Positions 23,689 through 30,995 of a stretch of 46,985 nt of DNA are shown piece by piece. Origin of the DNA: Anaerolineales bacterium. Lineage in GTDB: Bacteria > Chloroflexota > Anaerolineae > Anaerolineales > Villigracilaceae. The translations under genes and the position numbers were made by a program. The DNA lies in contig JAGUZU010000074.1 of NCBI GenBank assembly GCA_020060625.1, positions 1-46,985 on the forward strand, read 5' to 3'. The notes below the pieces were generated by a model that worked only from the letters and a program-made list of their open reading frames with translations, had not been told where the DNA came from and made no database searches. Numbering within the stretch: position 1 is the stretch's first letter; every line of letters starts with the position of its first letter.

Positions 23689-26430
23689 ATGAAACGCTAC
23701 ACACTGCTGACACTTATCGGATTGACCATCCTGGCTCTTGCCATCGGAATTGGAACGGCTCTCGCCGCGCCGACGCCTGCCCCAACCACCCAGGCTTCCG
23801 TCCTACACCCGAACTTCATCCTGCTCGATGCCAACGGCGCGAACGTGCTGGAAAGCGGAAACACAGTCTCCACGATGCAAACCTGCGGACAATGCCACGA
23901 CACAACCTTCATCGCCGAACATGCCTTCCACTCCGACCTCGGATTGAACGTCTACGACGCAAACGCAGAATCATTCAATACCAGCAACGGTCTCTTCGGC
24001 GAGTGGGACCCGATCACCTATCGCTTCCTTTCGCCCGCCAACGACGAACGACTCGACCTCGGCACCGCCGAATGGTTAATGCTGAACGGCGCGCGCGTCG
24101 TCGGCGGCGGACCAGCCACAACGTCGCGTGGAGGCGAAGCGCTCGCCGATCTCCCTGCCAGCAAATCCAATCCCGAAACCGCGATCTTGAACGAAGATGG
24201 AAGCGTCTCGACGTGGGACTGGGAAAAATCAGGCACGATGGAAATGAACTGCTTCCTGTGCCATCTCGAAAGTCCGAATAATGAAGCGCGGGTGAAGGCA
24301 ATCCAGGCGGGTGAATTTGGGAACGCCAATACCGCCACCCTGCTCGGTCTGAACGTCGTCGGCAAGAATAGCGAAGGCTGGTCATGGAATGCGGACGCCT
24401 TCAACGAACTTGGCGAGATCAAAAGCGAAATCCTTCGCATTCAAGACCCAACAAATTCGAATTGCGCGGCGTGCCATGGCGAAGTCCACGCAGATGCCAC
24501 ACCCCTCACAATTGACGCTTGCGATTTCGATTATCCGCAAACCGCCACAACGGGGCAGGTCATTTCCGCGCAGCGCATCAACCAATCGGGCTTGAACCTG
24601 GCGGGCAAAAACGACCTCACCCGCCCATGGGATATTCACGCGCAGCGCCAGTTGGAATGCACAGACTGTCACTTCGCGCCCAACAATCCCGCGCACGTTC
24701 TTGAAGCGCAGGAATCCAACCCCAGCCACCTGCTCTACGACCCGCGCAAACTGGAGATCGACGAATACCTCGAACGCCCCGACCATAATTTCGCGCGCGG
24801 CGCGAGCGCCCAATTCAACGTCGCGCCCGAGCTCAAAAGCACCATGCGCCGCTGCGAATCCTGTCACGACACGAACAAGTCGCACGCGGGCTGGCTCCCC
24901 TACAATGACCGTCACATGCAGGTGATCGCCTGTGAGACCTGCCACGTCCCGCAAATGTACGCCCCGGCTTACTCCACCATCGACTGGACTGTCGTACGCA
25001 TTGACGGCTCCGCCCGCACCGAATGCCGCGGCATCGAAGGGTCAGATACCGCCACCGACCTTGTCACCGGCTATCAGGCTGTGTTGATGCAGCGCACCGA
25101 TATTGTGGATGGAAAAACCCTGTTCGCGCCATACAACTTGATCACTTCGTTCTATTGGGTTTATGAAGACGCGAACGGCAGCCAGCGCCCGGTTCGTCAA
25201 GCGGACCTGGAAGCTGCGTACCTCACGAATGGCAAATACTCCGCCGACGTGCTTTCCGCCCTCGACGAAAACGGCGACGGCAAACTCTCCGAAGACGAAT
25301 TGACCCTGGATACTGAATCCAAACAACAGTTGATCGCGGGAAAACTTGAAGCGCTGGGGTTGAGCAATGTCCGCATCGAGGGACAGGTACAGCCCTACTC
25401 GATCAACCACAACGTCGTGGATAGCAAATCCGCTACGCGGGACTGCGCGGCTTGCCACAATGCCGAATCGCGCGTCACCGCCCCGATCCTGCTGGCAAGC
25501 TCCGCCCCCGCCGGCGTAACCCCCGAATTTGTTTCGGATGTCAATGTGACGGCAACCGGAAGCATTGTCAACGAAGGCGGCGCGTTGTATTACAACCCCG
25601 TCAACGAAAACGATAAGACCTACATCTTCGGGCATAACCGCGTTCCATGGATCGACTGGGGCGGCGCGCTGCTCTTCGTCGGCACGCTCATGGGAGTGGC
25701 GGGACACGCCACCATCCGGTTTGTTGTGGCGCGCAGGCGTAACAGGCAAACAACCGCAACGAAACCCGTTTATATGTATGAAGCCTACGAGCGGTTCTGG
25801 CACTGGCTTCAAACCGTCGCCATCGTCATATTGTTGACGACAGGGTTGATCATCCATCGCCCCGATCTGTTTGGCGCCTTCTCCTTCCGTAACATTGTCA
25901 CCGTTCACAACGTACTGGCTGCCCTGCTTGCCATCAACGCCCTGGTCTCGATCCTCTGGCACGTCATCAGCGGCGAAATCCAGCAATACATCCCGCACCC
26001 TTACGGCTTCATCGACCAGATGATCGCGCAAGCCAAATACTACATCCAGGGCATCTTCAACCAGGAGCCTCACCCATTCCACAAATCCAAACAGCGGAAG
26101 TTCAACCCGCTGCAAATGGTGACGTACATCGGCTTGCTGGGCGTCCTGCTTCCCCTGCAAGGGCTCACCGGCATGATGATGTGGCTGGTGCAGAAAGTTC
26201 CGGCTATTCAGGACTGGTTTGGCGGGCTGCCCTTCCTCGCCCCCATGCACACGCTGATGGCATGGCTCTTCGCATCCTTCATCGTGGCGCACGTCTATCT
26301 GACCACCACTGGAGCGACCCCGCTCGAAGCCATGCGCGGCATGATTACGGGCTGGGAGGAAGTTGAAGTATCAGAACACGACTCCGAGGTCAGGAAAAAA
26401 GAAGCGAAGAAAGAGTCAAAGAAGAAATAG
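23689..26430 (+). CDS. Seven-heme cytochrome c fused to a cytochrome b-type membrane domain
   Basis: A 913-residue protein with a signal peptide (about 1-27). Seven CxxCH sites start at residues 66, 188, 259, 324, 389, 415 and 586. An EF-hand-like loop D-x-N-x-DG-x5-E is at 526-537. A membrane segment lies at about 658-680. A b-type membrane domain at about 700-880 has candidate heme histidines (H705, H740, H758, H854, H868) and the charged loop YIPHPYGFIDQMI typical of respiratory b subunits. The tail is Lys/Glu-rich. It probably takes electrons from the quinol pool and passes them to the octaheme cytochrome. Coupling is tight: the ATG overlaps the preceding TAA. A perfect 15-bp hairpin follows its stop. 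Confidence 0.9.
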   Translation: MKRYTLLTLIGLTILALAIGIGTALAAPTPAPTTQASVLHPNFILLDANGANVLESGNTVSTMQTCGQCHDTTFIAEHAFHSDLGLNVYDANAESFNTSNGLFGEWDPITYRFLSPANDERLDLGTAEWLMLNGARVVGGGPATTSRGGEALADLPASKSNPETAILNEDGSVSTWDWEKSGTMEMNCFLCHLESPNNEARVKAIQAGEFGNANTATLLGLNVVGKNSEGWSWNADAFNELGEIKSEILRIQDPTNSNCAACHGEVHADATPLTIDACDFDYPQTATTGQVISAQRINQSGLNLAGKNDLTRPWDIHAQRQLECTDCHFAPNNPAHVLEAQESNPSHLLYDPRKLEIDEYLERPDHNFARGASAQFNVAPELKSTMRRCESCHDTNKSHAGWLPYNDRHMQVIACETCHVPQMYAPAYSTIDWTVVRIDGSARTECRGIEGSDTATDLVTGYQAVLMQRTDIVDGKTLFAPYNLITSFYWVYEDANGSQRPVRQADLEAAYLTNGKYSADVLSALDENGDGKLSEDELTLDTESKQQLIAGKLEALGLSNVRIEGQVQPYSINHNVVDSKSATRDCAACHNAESRVTAPILLASSAPAGVTPEFVSDVNVTATGSIVNEGGALYYNPVNENDKTYIFGHNRVPWIDWGGALLFVGTLMGVAGHATIRFVVARRRNRQTTATKPVYMYEAYERFWHWLQTVAIVILLTTGLIIHRPDLFGAFSFRNIVTVHNVLAALLAINALVSILWHVISGEIQQYIPHPYGFIDQMIAQAKYYIQGIFNQEPHPFHKSKQRKFNPLQMVTYIGLLGVLLPLQGLTGMMMWLVQKVPAIQDWFGGLPFLAPMHTLMAWLFASFIVAHVYLTTTGATPLEAMRGMITGWEEVEVSEHDSEVRKKEAKKESKKK

Positions 26431-26438
26431 GAACAGGT

Positions 26439-26474
26439 CATTCGTGGAGGGCGGCGAATCGCCCTCCACGAATG
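26439..26474 (+). other. Perfect 15-bp intra-operon hairpin
   Basis: CATTCGTGGAGGGCG (26439-26453) and CGCCCTCCACGAATG (26460-26474) flank GCGAAT. It lies between the cytochrome fusion and the first YeeE gene, ending 6 nt before its ribosome-binding site. There is no T run, so RNA stabilisation, processing or partial read-through is more likely than full termination. Confidence 0.8.
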
Positions 26475-26492
26475 AAATCCAAGGAGTATGAA

Positions 26493-27038
26493 ATGACTGC
26501 TCAAACAAAGAAATCCATTTTCAACCGCCCCGAAAAATCTTATGTGCATCCGTACTTCGGCGGTATCGTGCTTGGAATCGTCCTCTTCCTCGCCTTTTTC
26601 CTGACAGGCAATGGGCTTGGTTCTTCAGGCGCGACCAGCCGCATCGACGCATGGATCGCGGACGCCATCTCCCCATCCCACGTGGATAACAATCCCTATC
26701 TATTGAAAATGGCGGGCGGAGACAAGAATCCTCTGGATGATTGGATCGTGCCGGTCTTCTTCGGCGCGCTGCTCGGCGGCTTCGTCTCGGGCTTTTTCAA
26801 CGGACGCCTCAAATTCACGACCACCAAAGGACCGCACATCTCGAACCGCGCCCGCTGGTTGGTGGCATTCCTCGGCGGCGTGATCTTTCTCTACGGCGCG
26901 CGCATGGCGCGGGGATGCACCTCCGGGCAGGCGCTTTCGGGTGGCGCCACCCTCTCCGCAGGCTCATGGGTGGTCATGTTTGCCATCTTCGGTGGCGCGT
27001 ATGGAATGGCGTATTTTGTAAGGAAATTGTGGAATTAA
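26493..27038 (+). CDS. YeeE/YedE-family transporter, first half
   Basis: A 181-residue membrane protein with about four helices (near 22-40, 85-103, 122-137, 157-175). The conserved YeeE/YedE motif ARGCTSGQALSGG is at 139-151 with its functional cysteine C142. Full-length YeeE proteins take up thiosulfate through a line of cysteines. Here the family is split, and the second half is the next gene. I start it at 26493 (MTAQTKK), directly behind AAGGAG. An upstream in-frame ATG lies before that site. The stop codon abuts a palindromic repeat. Confidence 0.88.
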   Translation: MTAQTKKSIFNRPEKSYVHPYFGGIVLGIVLFLAFFLTGNGLGSSGATSRIDAWIADAISPSHVDNNPYLLKMAGGDKNPLDDWIVPVFFGALLGGFVSGFFNGRLKFTTTKGPHISNRARWLVAFLGGVIFLYGARMARGCTSGQALSGGATLSAGSWVVMFAIFGGAYGMAYFVRKLWN

Positions 27039-27124
27039 TGTCATTGTGAGGAGCGGAGCGACGAAGCAATCTCCCCTTACATGAGATTGCTTCGGGCGGA
27101 CGAACACCGCCCTCGCAATGACAT
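27038..27124. repeat. TGTCATTGCGAGG palindromic repeat, copy 3 (between the YeeE halves)
   Basis: An 87-bp imperfect palindrome from ATGTCATTGTGAGG to CCTCGCAATGACAT, with inner arms GACGAAGCAATCTC and GAGATTGCTTCGGGC. It starts at the last base of the first YeeE stop codon and ends 11 nt before the next start, just ahead of its AGGAGA site. Confidence 0.88.
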
Positions 27125-27135
27125 AGGAGACTCTC

Positions 27136-28437
27136 ATGAACTTTCCCCTCCCTGAATTCATCGTGGTCAGCGCAGCCAACCCGTGGACGTACGTGCTCTT
27201 TGGCGCAATCGGCTTTGCGTTCGGCTACGTGCTTGAAATGTCCGGGTTTGGCGATTCACGGAAACTCGCCGCGCAATTCTATTTTACCGAAATGACCGTG
27301 CTTAAAGTGATGTTCACCGCCATCGTCACCGCCATGGTATTGACCTTCGGCGCGGTTGGTCTTGGCTTGCTGGATTTCGGTCAGGTGTGGGTCAACCCCA
27401 CTTATCTTTGGTCGGGTATTCTCGGCGGGCTGATCATGGGCGTCGGCTTCATCGTCGGCGGGTTCTGCCCCACCACCTCGCTTGCTTCCGCCTCCACCGG
27501 CAAGATCGACGGCATGTTCTTCATGCTTGGCGGTTTCGTCGGCGCGGCTCTCTTTGCGGAAACCGAGAAGTTCTTCACGCACTGGTATAACAACGCGGGC
27601 TATTACGGGCGCGTCACACTGGATCAGGTCTTCAACCTGCCCATCGGCGTGGTGGTTCTGCTCGTCGTGCTGATGGCGCTCTTCATGTTCTGGGGCGCGG
27701 AGCAGCTCGAACGCATCTTTGGCAAAAAAGACTTGAGCAAGGAACCGAAACTTCGCATCGCGGGCGCGGGCGTCCTGTTCGCCGCGGCGCTGGCAGTCGT
27801 CTTCATCGGTTCGCCCAGCCTCGAGGATAGATATGACAAACTCACCTTCACCCGCACGGAGACCATCGAGCAGGTGGACGCAGATCCCATTGTCAACACC
27901 CACACATACACCGCGGACGATATGATCGAGAACCGCCTTGTTTTCGTCTCGCCTGCGGAAGCGTTCAAGGCAAAATACAACCAGGGAATGAAGCCGATTT
28001 ACATCGATGTGCGCTCCGAAGCGGATTACAACCTGTATCACATCGAAGATGCTGTAAACGTTCCGCTCGACCGGCTCGAAGAAGTGATACCGATCTTATT
28101 GAGCGAGCCGCCCGCCAACAGCGTCTTCATTGTGATGAGCAACGACGAAGCCGCCGCCATCGAAGCCTGGAAACATCTCGTCGCATCGAGTGTGGCGAAT
28201 TCCTACATCCTCGAAGGCGGGGTCAACAACTGGATTGCGTTCTTCGGCAAGGATGACAAGACGATTCGTCCCAACCCGAATGCTGGTGACGACGAATTGG
28301 GCTTCATCTTCCCCGCTGCGTTGGGCAGCCGCTACGAATCCTGCTCGCCCAGCCCCATCGAATACGAGCATTTGGAATTCGAGGCAAAGATCCAATTGCA
28401 GTTGAAACGCGATAAGAGCGGCGGAGGATGCGGGTAG
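27136..28437 (+). CDS. YeeE/YedE-family transporter half fused to a rhodanese-like domain
   Basis: A 433-residue protein. Residues 15-225 form about five or six membrane helices with the YeeE motif GGFCPTTSLASA (C111). Residues 268-370 form a rhodanese-like domain (PAEAFKAKY, PIYIDVRSEADYNLYHIEDAVNVPLD, SYILEGGVNNWIAF). The usual active-site Cys loop reads FIVMSNDEAAAIEAW, so the catalytic Cys is absent. Only C111, C403 and C432 exist, and C432 is the penultimate residue in the C-terminal SGGGCG. In family terms this pairs sulfur-compound uptake with sulfur handling. A relay role for the end Cys is speculative. It is the last gene of the module and a terminator follows. Confidence 0.9.
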   Translation: MNFPLPEFIVVSAANPWTYVLFGAIGFAFGYVLEMSGFGDSRKLAAQFYFTEMTVLKVMFTAIVTAMVLTFGAVGLGLLDFGQVWVNPTYLWSGILGGLIMGVGFIVGGFCPTTSLASASTGKIDGMFFMLGGFVGAALFAETEKFFTHWYNNAGYYGRVTLDQVFNLPIGVVVLLVVLMALFMFWGAEQLERIFGKKDLSKEPKLRIAGAGVLFAAALAVVFIGSPSLEDRYDKLTFTRTETIEQVDADPIVNTHTYTADDMIENRLVFVSPAEAFKAKYNQGMKPIYIDVRSEADYNLYHIEDAVNVPLDRLEEVIPILLSEPPANSVFIVMSNDEAAAIEAWKHLVASSVANSYILEGGVNNWIAFFGKDDKTIRPNPNAGDDELGFIFPAALGSRYESCSPSPIEYEHLEFEAKIQLQLKRDKSGGGCG

Positions 28438-28471
28438 GGCAAACCGTCAGAAAACAGGAACAAATTTCGGC

Positions 28472-28507
28472 AAGGCTTCCGAGGCGTATTCTTGGAAGCC
28501 TTTTTTC
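28472..28507 (+). terminator. Terminator of the cytochrome/YeeE operon
   Basis: AAGGCTTCC (28472-28480) pairs with GGAAGCCTT (28494-28502), and T residues follow. It lies 34 nt past the rhodanese-fusion stop. Confidence 0.9.
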
Positions 28508-28570
28508 TTCGCTTTTTTCGTTCAAATCCATCGGGTATACTTGTCAAAACAAATCAAACAAGGAGGTTCA

Positions 28571-29053
28571 ATGCAGATGAGGCGATTTCACCTCACGGTA
28601 AAAATCACACTGACGGCAATAATGTTCCTCGCTGCCTGCGCGCCCAAACCAGAGCCTGCACCCGCTGTGGATACAGTCGGCACGATGGCGGCGGAACTCG
28701 CATCTGCCATGCTCACACAGACTGCCGCAGCGGCATCCCCCACGCCCGAGCCGCCCACCATCACCCCTACCCCTGCCATAACAGACACCCCCACCCCCGA
28801 GCCAACTCCAGAAGCAACCAGCATTCCAGTCGTTGTAGGAAACTCGCCCTGTTATATGGGACCGGGCAACAACTATCCCCTCGTCAGCAACATCACGGAC
28901 ACAAAGGAAGTGACGCTGATCGGCATCAGCAATGTGCCAGGCTGGTATGTGATCGAAAATCCATATTTCGGCTCGCAATGCTGGATCAGCGCGGAACATC
29001 TAAAGATTGAAAGTGATTTTGATGTTACCGCATATCCCACAGTCACCCGTTAG
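28571..29053 (+). CDS. Lipoprotein with SH3b-like domain
   Basis: A 160-residue exported lipoprotein. The signal peptide ends in the lipobox LAAC (AACAPK). A Pro/Thr-rich linker (TPEPPTITPTPAITDTPTPE) follows. Residues about 90-145 (NSPCYMGPGNNYPLVSNI...VTLIGISNVPGWYVIENPYFGSQCWISAEHL) match the bacterial SH3b fold, including the common pattern of GPG..Y and a late CWI. Such modules bind cell-wall or surface ligands. A disulfide between the two domain cysteines is plausible. I chose the ATG at 28571, behind AAGGAGG. It stands alone between terminator and repeats. Confidence 0.82.
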   Translation: MQMRRFHLTVKITLTAIMFLAACAPKPEPAPAVDTVGTMAAELASAMLTQTAAAASPTPEPPTITPTPAITDTPTPEPTPEATSIPVVVGNSPCYMGPGNNYPLVSNITDTKEVTLIGISNVPGWYVIENPYFGSQCWISAEHLKIESDFDVTAYPTVTR

Positions 29054-29094
29054 ACACAGGAACATAAATCATGCAAGTTGTCACCTGTAAAAAG

Positions 29095-29229
29095 GAATTC
29101 GCTACCGTACAAATGCCGAAAGGCAACCGCCAAGAACGCCAAGAAAAACAGCCAAAAGCCTTGAATCTTGGCGACCTCGGCGTTAAAAAATGAAAAATGT
29201 ACGATAGAGAAAAAAGGAATAGGGAATTC
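29095..29229. repeat. CCGCCAAG-type palindromic repeat, copy 2 (135 bp, bounded by GAATTC)
   Basis: The left flank GAATTCGCTACCGTACAAAT is answered by the right flank ATGTACGATAGAG...GAATTC. Inside, ACCGCCAAGAACGCCAAG (from 29126) faces CTTGGCG and CGGCGTT. The core and the right tail match 6-118 closely. The nested inverted structure and defined ends look like a miniature element. Together with 29241-29306 it fills the 302-nt gene-free stretch 29054-29355. Confidence 0.8.
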
Positions 29230-29240
29230 GACCATTTTGA

Positions 29241-29306
29241 ACCGCCGAGACGCAGAGGTCGCGGAGTTTTTCATGAATTTCTCTGCGTTCTCCGCGACTC
29301 TGCGGT
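29241..29306. repeat. GCAGAG-type palindromic repeat, copy 2
   Basis: ACCGCCGAGACGCAGAGGTCGC to GCGACTCTGCGGT, 66 bp, imperfectly palindromic with a T-rich centre. It starts 12 nt after the CCGCCAAG element, so two different repeat families are side by side here. Confidence 0.75.
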
Positions 29307-29355
29307 GAAAATTGGATAAGGTAGCAACTTGGGTTAAATCAGAAAGGAAACTTCC

Positions 29356-29664
29356 ATGAACGAGCAGTATCAATCACCTCAACCCATCCTGCCCACCAGC
29401 ACGCTTGCGACCATCAGCATGATCGCGGGGATATTGGGCTTTGTCGCATTTCCGGTCATCGGAAGCATCGTCGCCATTTGGACGGGATATGAAGCGCGCA
29501 AGGAAACCCGCGCCGTTCCCCCGGTGGCAGGAGGCGATGGAATGGCATCCGCGGGCATCGTGATGGGATGGATACAGATCGGGCTGGCCGTCATTGGCTT
29601 GTGTTGTTTTGCGCTTTATTTCGTCTTCATTGCAGGGGCGGTTGGCATATCACTAAATCAGTAA
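29356..29664 (+). CDS. DUF4190-type small membrane protein
   Basis: A 102-residue membrane protein with two hydrophobic segments (about 17-43 and 66-97). Between them is the pattern GYEARKETR...GGDGMASAGIVMGWIQIGL. The order TLATISMIAGILGF..P..GSIVAIWTGYEARKE...G.G.A.AGIVMG matches DUF4190, whose function is unknown. The N-terminus is short and polar (MNEQYQSPQPILP). AGGAAAC precedes the ATG. No operon partner is evident; the histidine kinase gene starts 92 nt downstream. Confidence 0.8.
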   Translation: MNEQYQSPQPILPTSTLATISMIAGILGFVAFPVIGSIVAIWTGYEARKETRAVPPVAGGDGMASAGIVMGWIQIGLAVIGLCCFALYFVFIAGAVGISLNQ

Positions 29665-29756
29665 AATACTTGTAAGCCAAAACCCGCCGCAGGTAGCCCA
29701 AATGGGTGAAGGACATTTTCCGCGCGAATGAATAGAATAGACGGAACAGGTTGCCC

Positions 29757-30923
29757 ATGACCACAATCCGTACGCCTGCAAGGATCATCCCGCGCGCCTT
29801 CCCCGGCATCAAGCCGGATGAAGTGCAGGAGATCATCATCAACAGTCAAATCAAGACCCACCCTGCCGGGACCGTGCTGTGCAGGGAGGATGCCGTCGAG
29901 CATACCTTTTACATGATCCTCGAAGGGGATTTCGAGGTCACCAAAATCATCAACAATTCGGAAAAAAGACTGTTAAAAACATTGTCGGCGGGAGATTTCT
30001 TCGGCGAGATGGCGCTCATCCATAATGCGCCCCGCGCCGCAACGGTGGCGTCCCTGACGAATGCTGTCGTCCTGGAACTCAGCAAGGACGGCTTTGACCG
30101 CGTCCTGAAGCGCAGCCCCAGCGTGGCAATGGCAATGGTTGGAGAGATCAGCAACCGGTTAAGACAGAACGACCAGCTTGCCATCGAAGACCTGCGCCTG
30201 CGCGCCGCCGAACTCGCGGACGCGTATCAAAAACTCGCCGAACAGGACTTGGCGAGAAGGGAATTCCTATCCAACATCGCCCACGAACTGCGAACCCCCC
30301 TGATGATCGCAAGCGGCTACCTGCACGCGCTGAAGAAGGGGATGCTTTCCGGCGAACAACTCGATGCGTCCATCGAGACGATCAGACGAAACGTAGACCA
30401 GATCGTCAACCTGACGAACGACATCCTTTTCCTTCAGGAAATGGAACTCGTCCTGCCGGATTTTCAACAGGTGGACATGGTGACAGTCGTCGAGAACGTC
30501 ATCACAAAATACAAAAAGAAGGCGAAGGAACGGGGTATTTCACTGACGTTAAAAGGCGGCTCGCGCATGCCTCCCGTTCAGGGAGATGAATCGTCGCTCG
30601 AACGCGCCGTCACAGCGCTGGTGGACAATGCCATTAAATTCAGTCCGCCAAAAGGCGAGGTTGAAATTCGCTTTGCCGAGCAGGACAATCATCTGACGAT
30701 CCGTGTTTCAGACAACGGCATCGGCATAGACCCGGAGATACGTCCGCGCATCTTCGACCGCTTCTTCCACCTCGAAAAAAGCGGCGATGAATTATACGGA
30801 GGATTGGGCATTGGGCTTTCGATCACAAGGCAGGTTATTCAACAGCATCGCGGCACGCTGGATGTCCAAAGCGAACCCGGAAAGGGAAGCACATTCACCA
30901 TTTCACTGCTAAAGTGGAAATAA
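29757..30923 (+). CDS. Histidine kinase with N-terminal cyclic-nucleotide-binding domain
   Basis: A 388-residue soluble sensor kinase. Residues 15-125 form a cNMP-binding domain whose phosphate cassette FFGEMAL...APRAATV has the Glu and Arg needed to bind cyclic nucleotide. Residues 140-165 form a helical linker. The dimerisation domain carries the phospho-acceptor H176 (FLSNIAHELRTPL). The ATPase domain shows LVDNAIKFS, DNGIGID, FDRFF and GGLGIGLSITRQ. No membrane segment is present, so it should sense an internal signal. No response regulator is adjacent. I start it at the ATG at 29757; a TTG two codons earlier is also possible. Confidence 0.92.
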   Translation: MTTIRTPARIIPRAFPGIKPDEVQEIIINSQIKTHPAGTVLCREDAVEHTFYMILEGDFEVTKIINNSEKRLLKTLSAGDFFGEMALIHNAPRAATVASLTNAVVLELSKDGFDRVLKRSPSVAMAMVGEISNRLRQNDQLAIEDLRLRAAELADAYQKLAEQDLARREFLSNIAHELRTPLMIASGYLHALKKGMLSGEQLDASIETIRRNVDQIVNLTNDILFLQEMELVLPDFQQVDMVTVVENVITKYKKKAKERGISLTLKGGSRMPPVQGDESSLERAVTALVDNAIKFSPPKGEVEIRFAEQDNHLTIRVSDNGIGIDPEIRPRIFDRFFHLEKSGDELYGGLGIGLSITRQVIQQHRGTLDVQSEPGKGSTFTISLLKWK

Positions 30924-30941
30924 AATCTTTGGATCACACAA

Positions 30942-30980
30942 GACGAATCGGGCTTCCCTCCACGTCCGATTCGCCTTTAT
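30942..30980 (+). terminator. Likely terminator after the histidine kinase
   Basis: CGAATCGG (30944-30951) pairs with CCGATTCG (30966-30973), followed by CCTTTATT. It is moderate in strength, 21 nt past the stop. Confidence 0.6.
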
Positions 30981-30995
30981 TAAAAGGACCCGCCC

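Noticed and set aside
25042-26292. A 416-codon open frame on the minus strand
   Set aside because: It lies wholly antisense to the b-type domain of the cytochrome fusion. Its translation is His/Asp/Arg-rich with no family pattern. It is a shadow of the real gene.
28430-28437. SGGGCG end of the rhodanese fusion as a selenocysteine or read-through site
   Set aside because: The Cys codon is TGC and the stop is TAG, with no hairpin typical of selenocysteine insertion next to a TGA.
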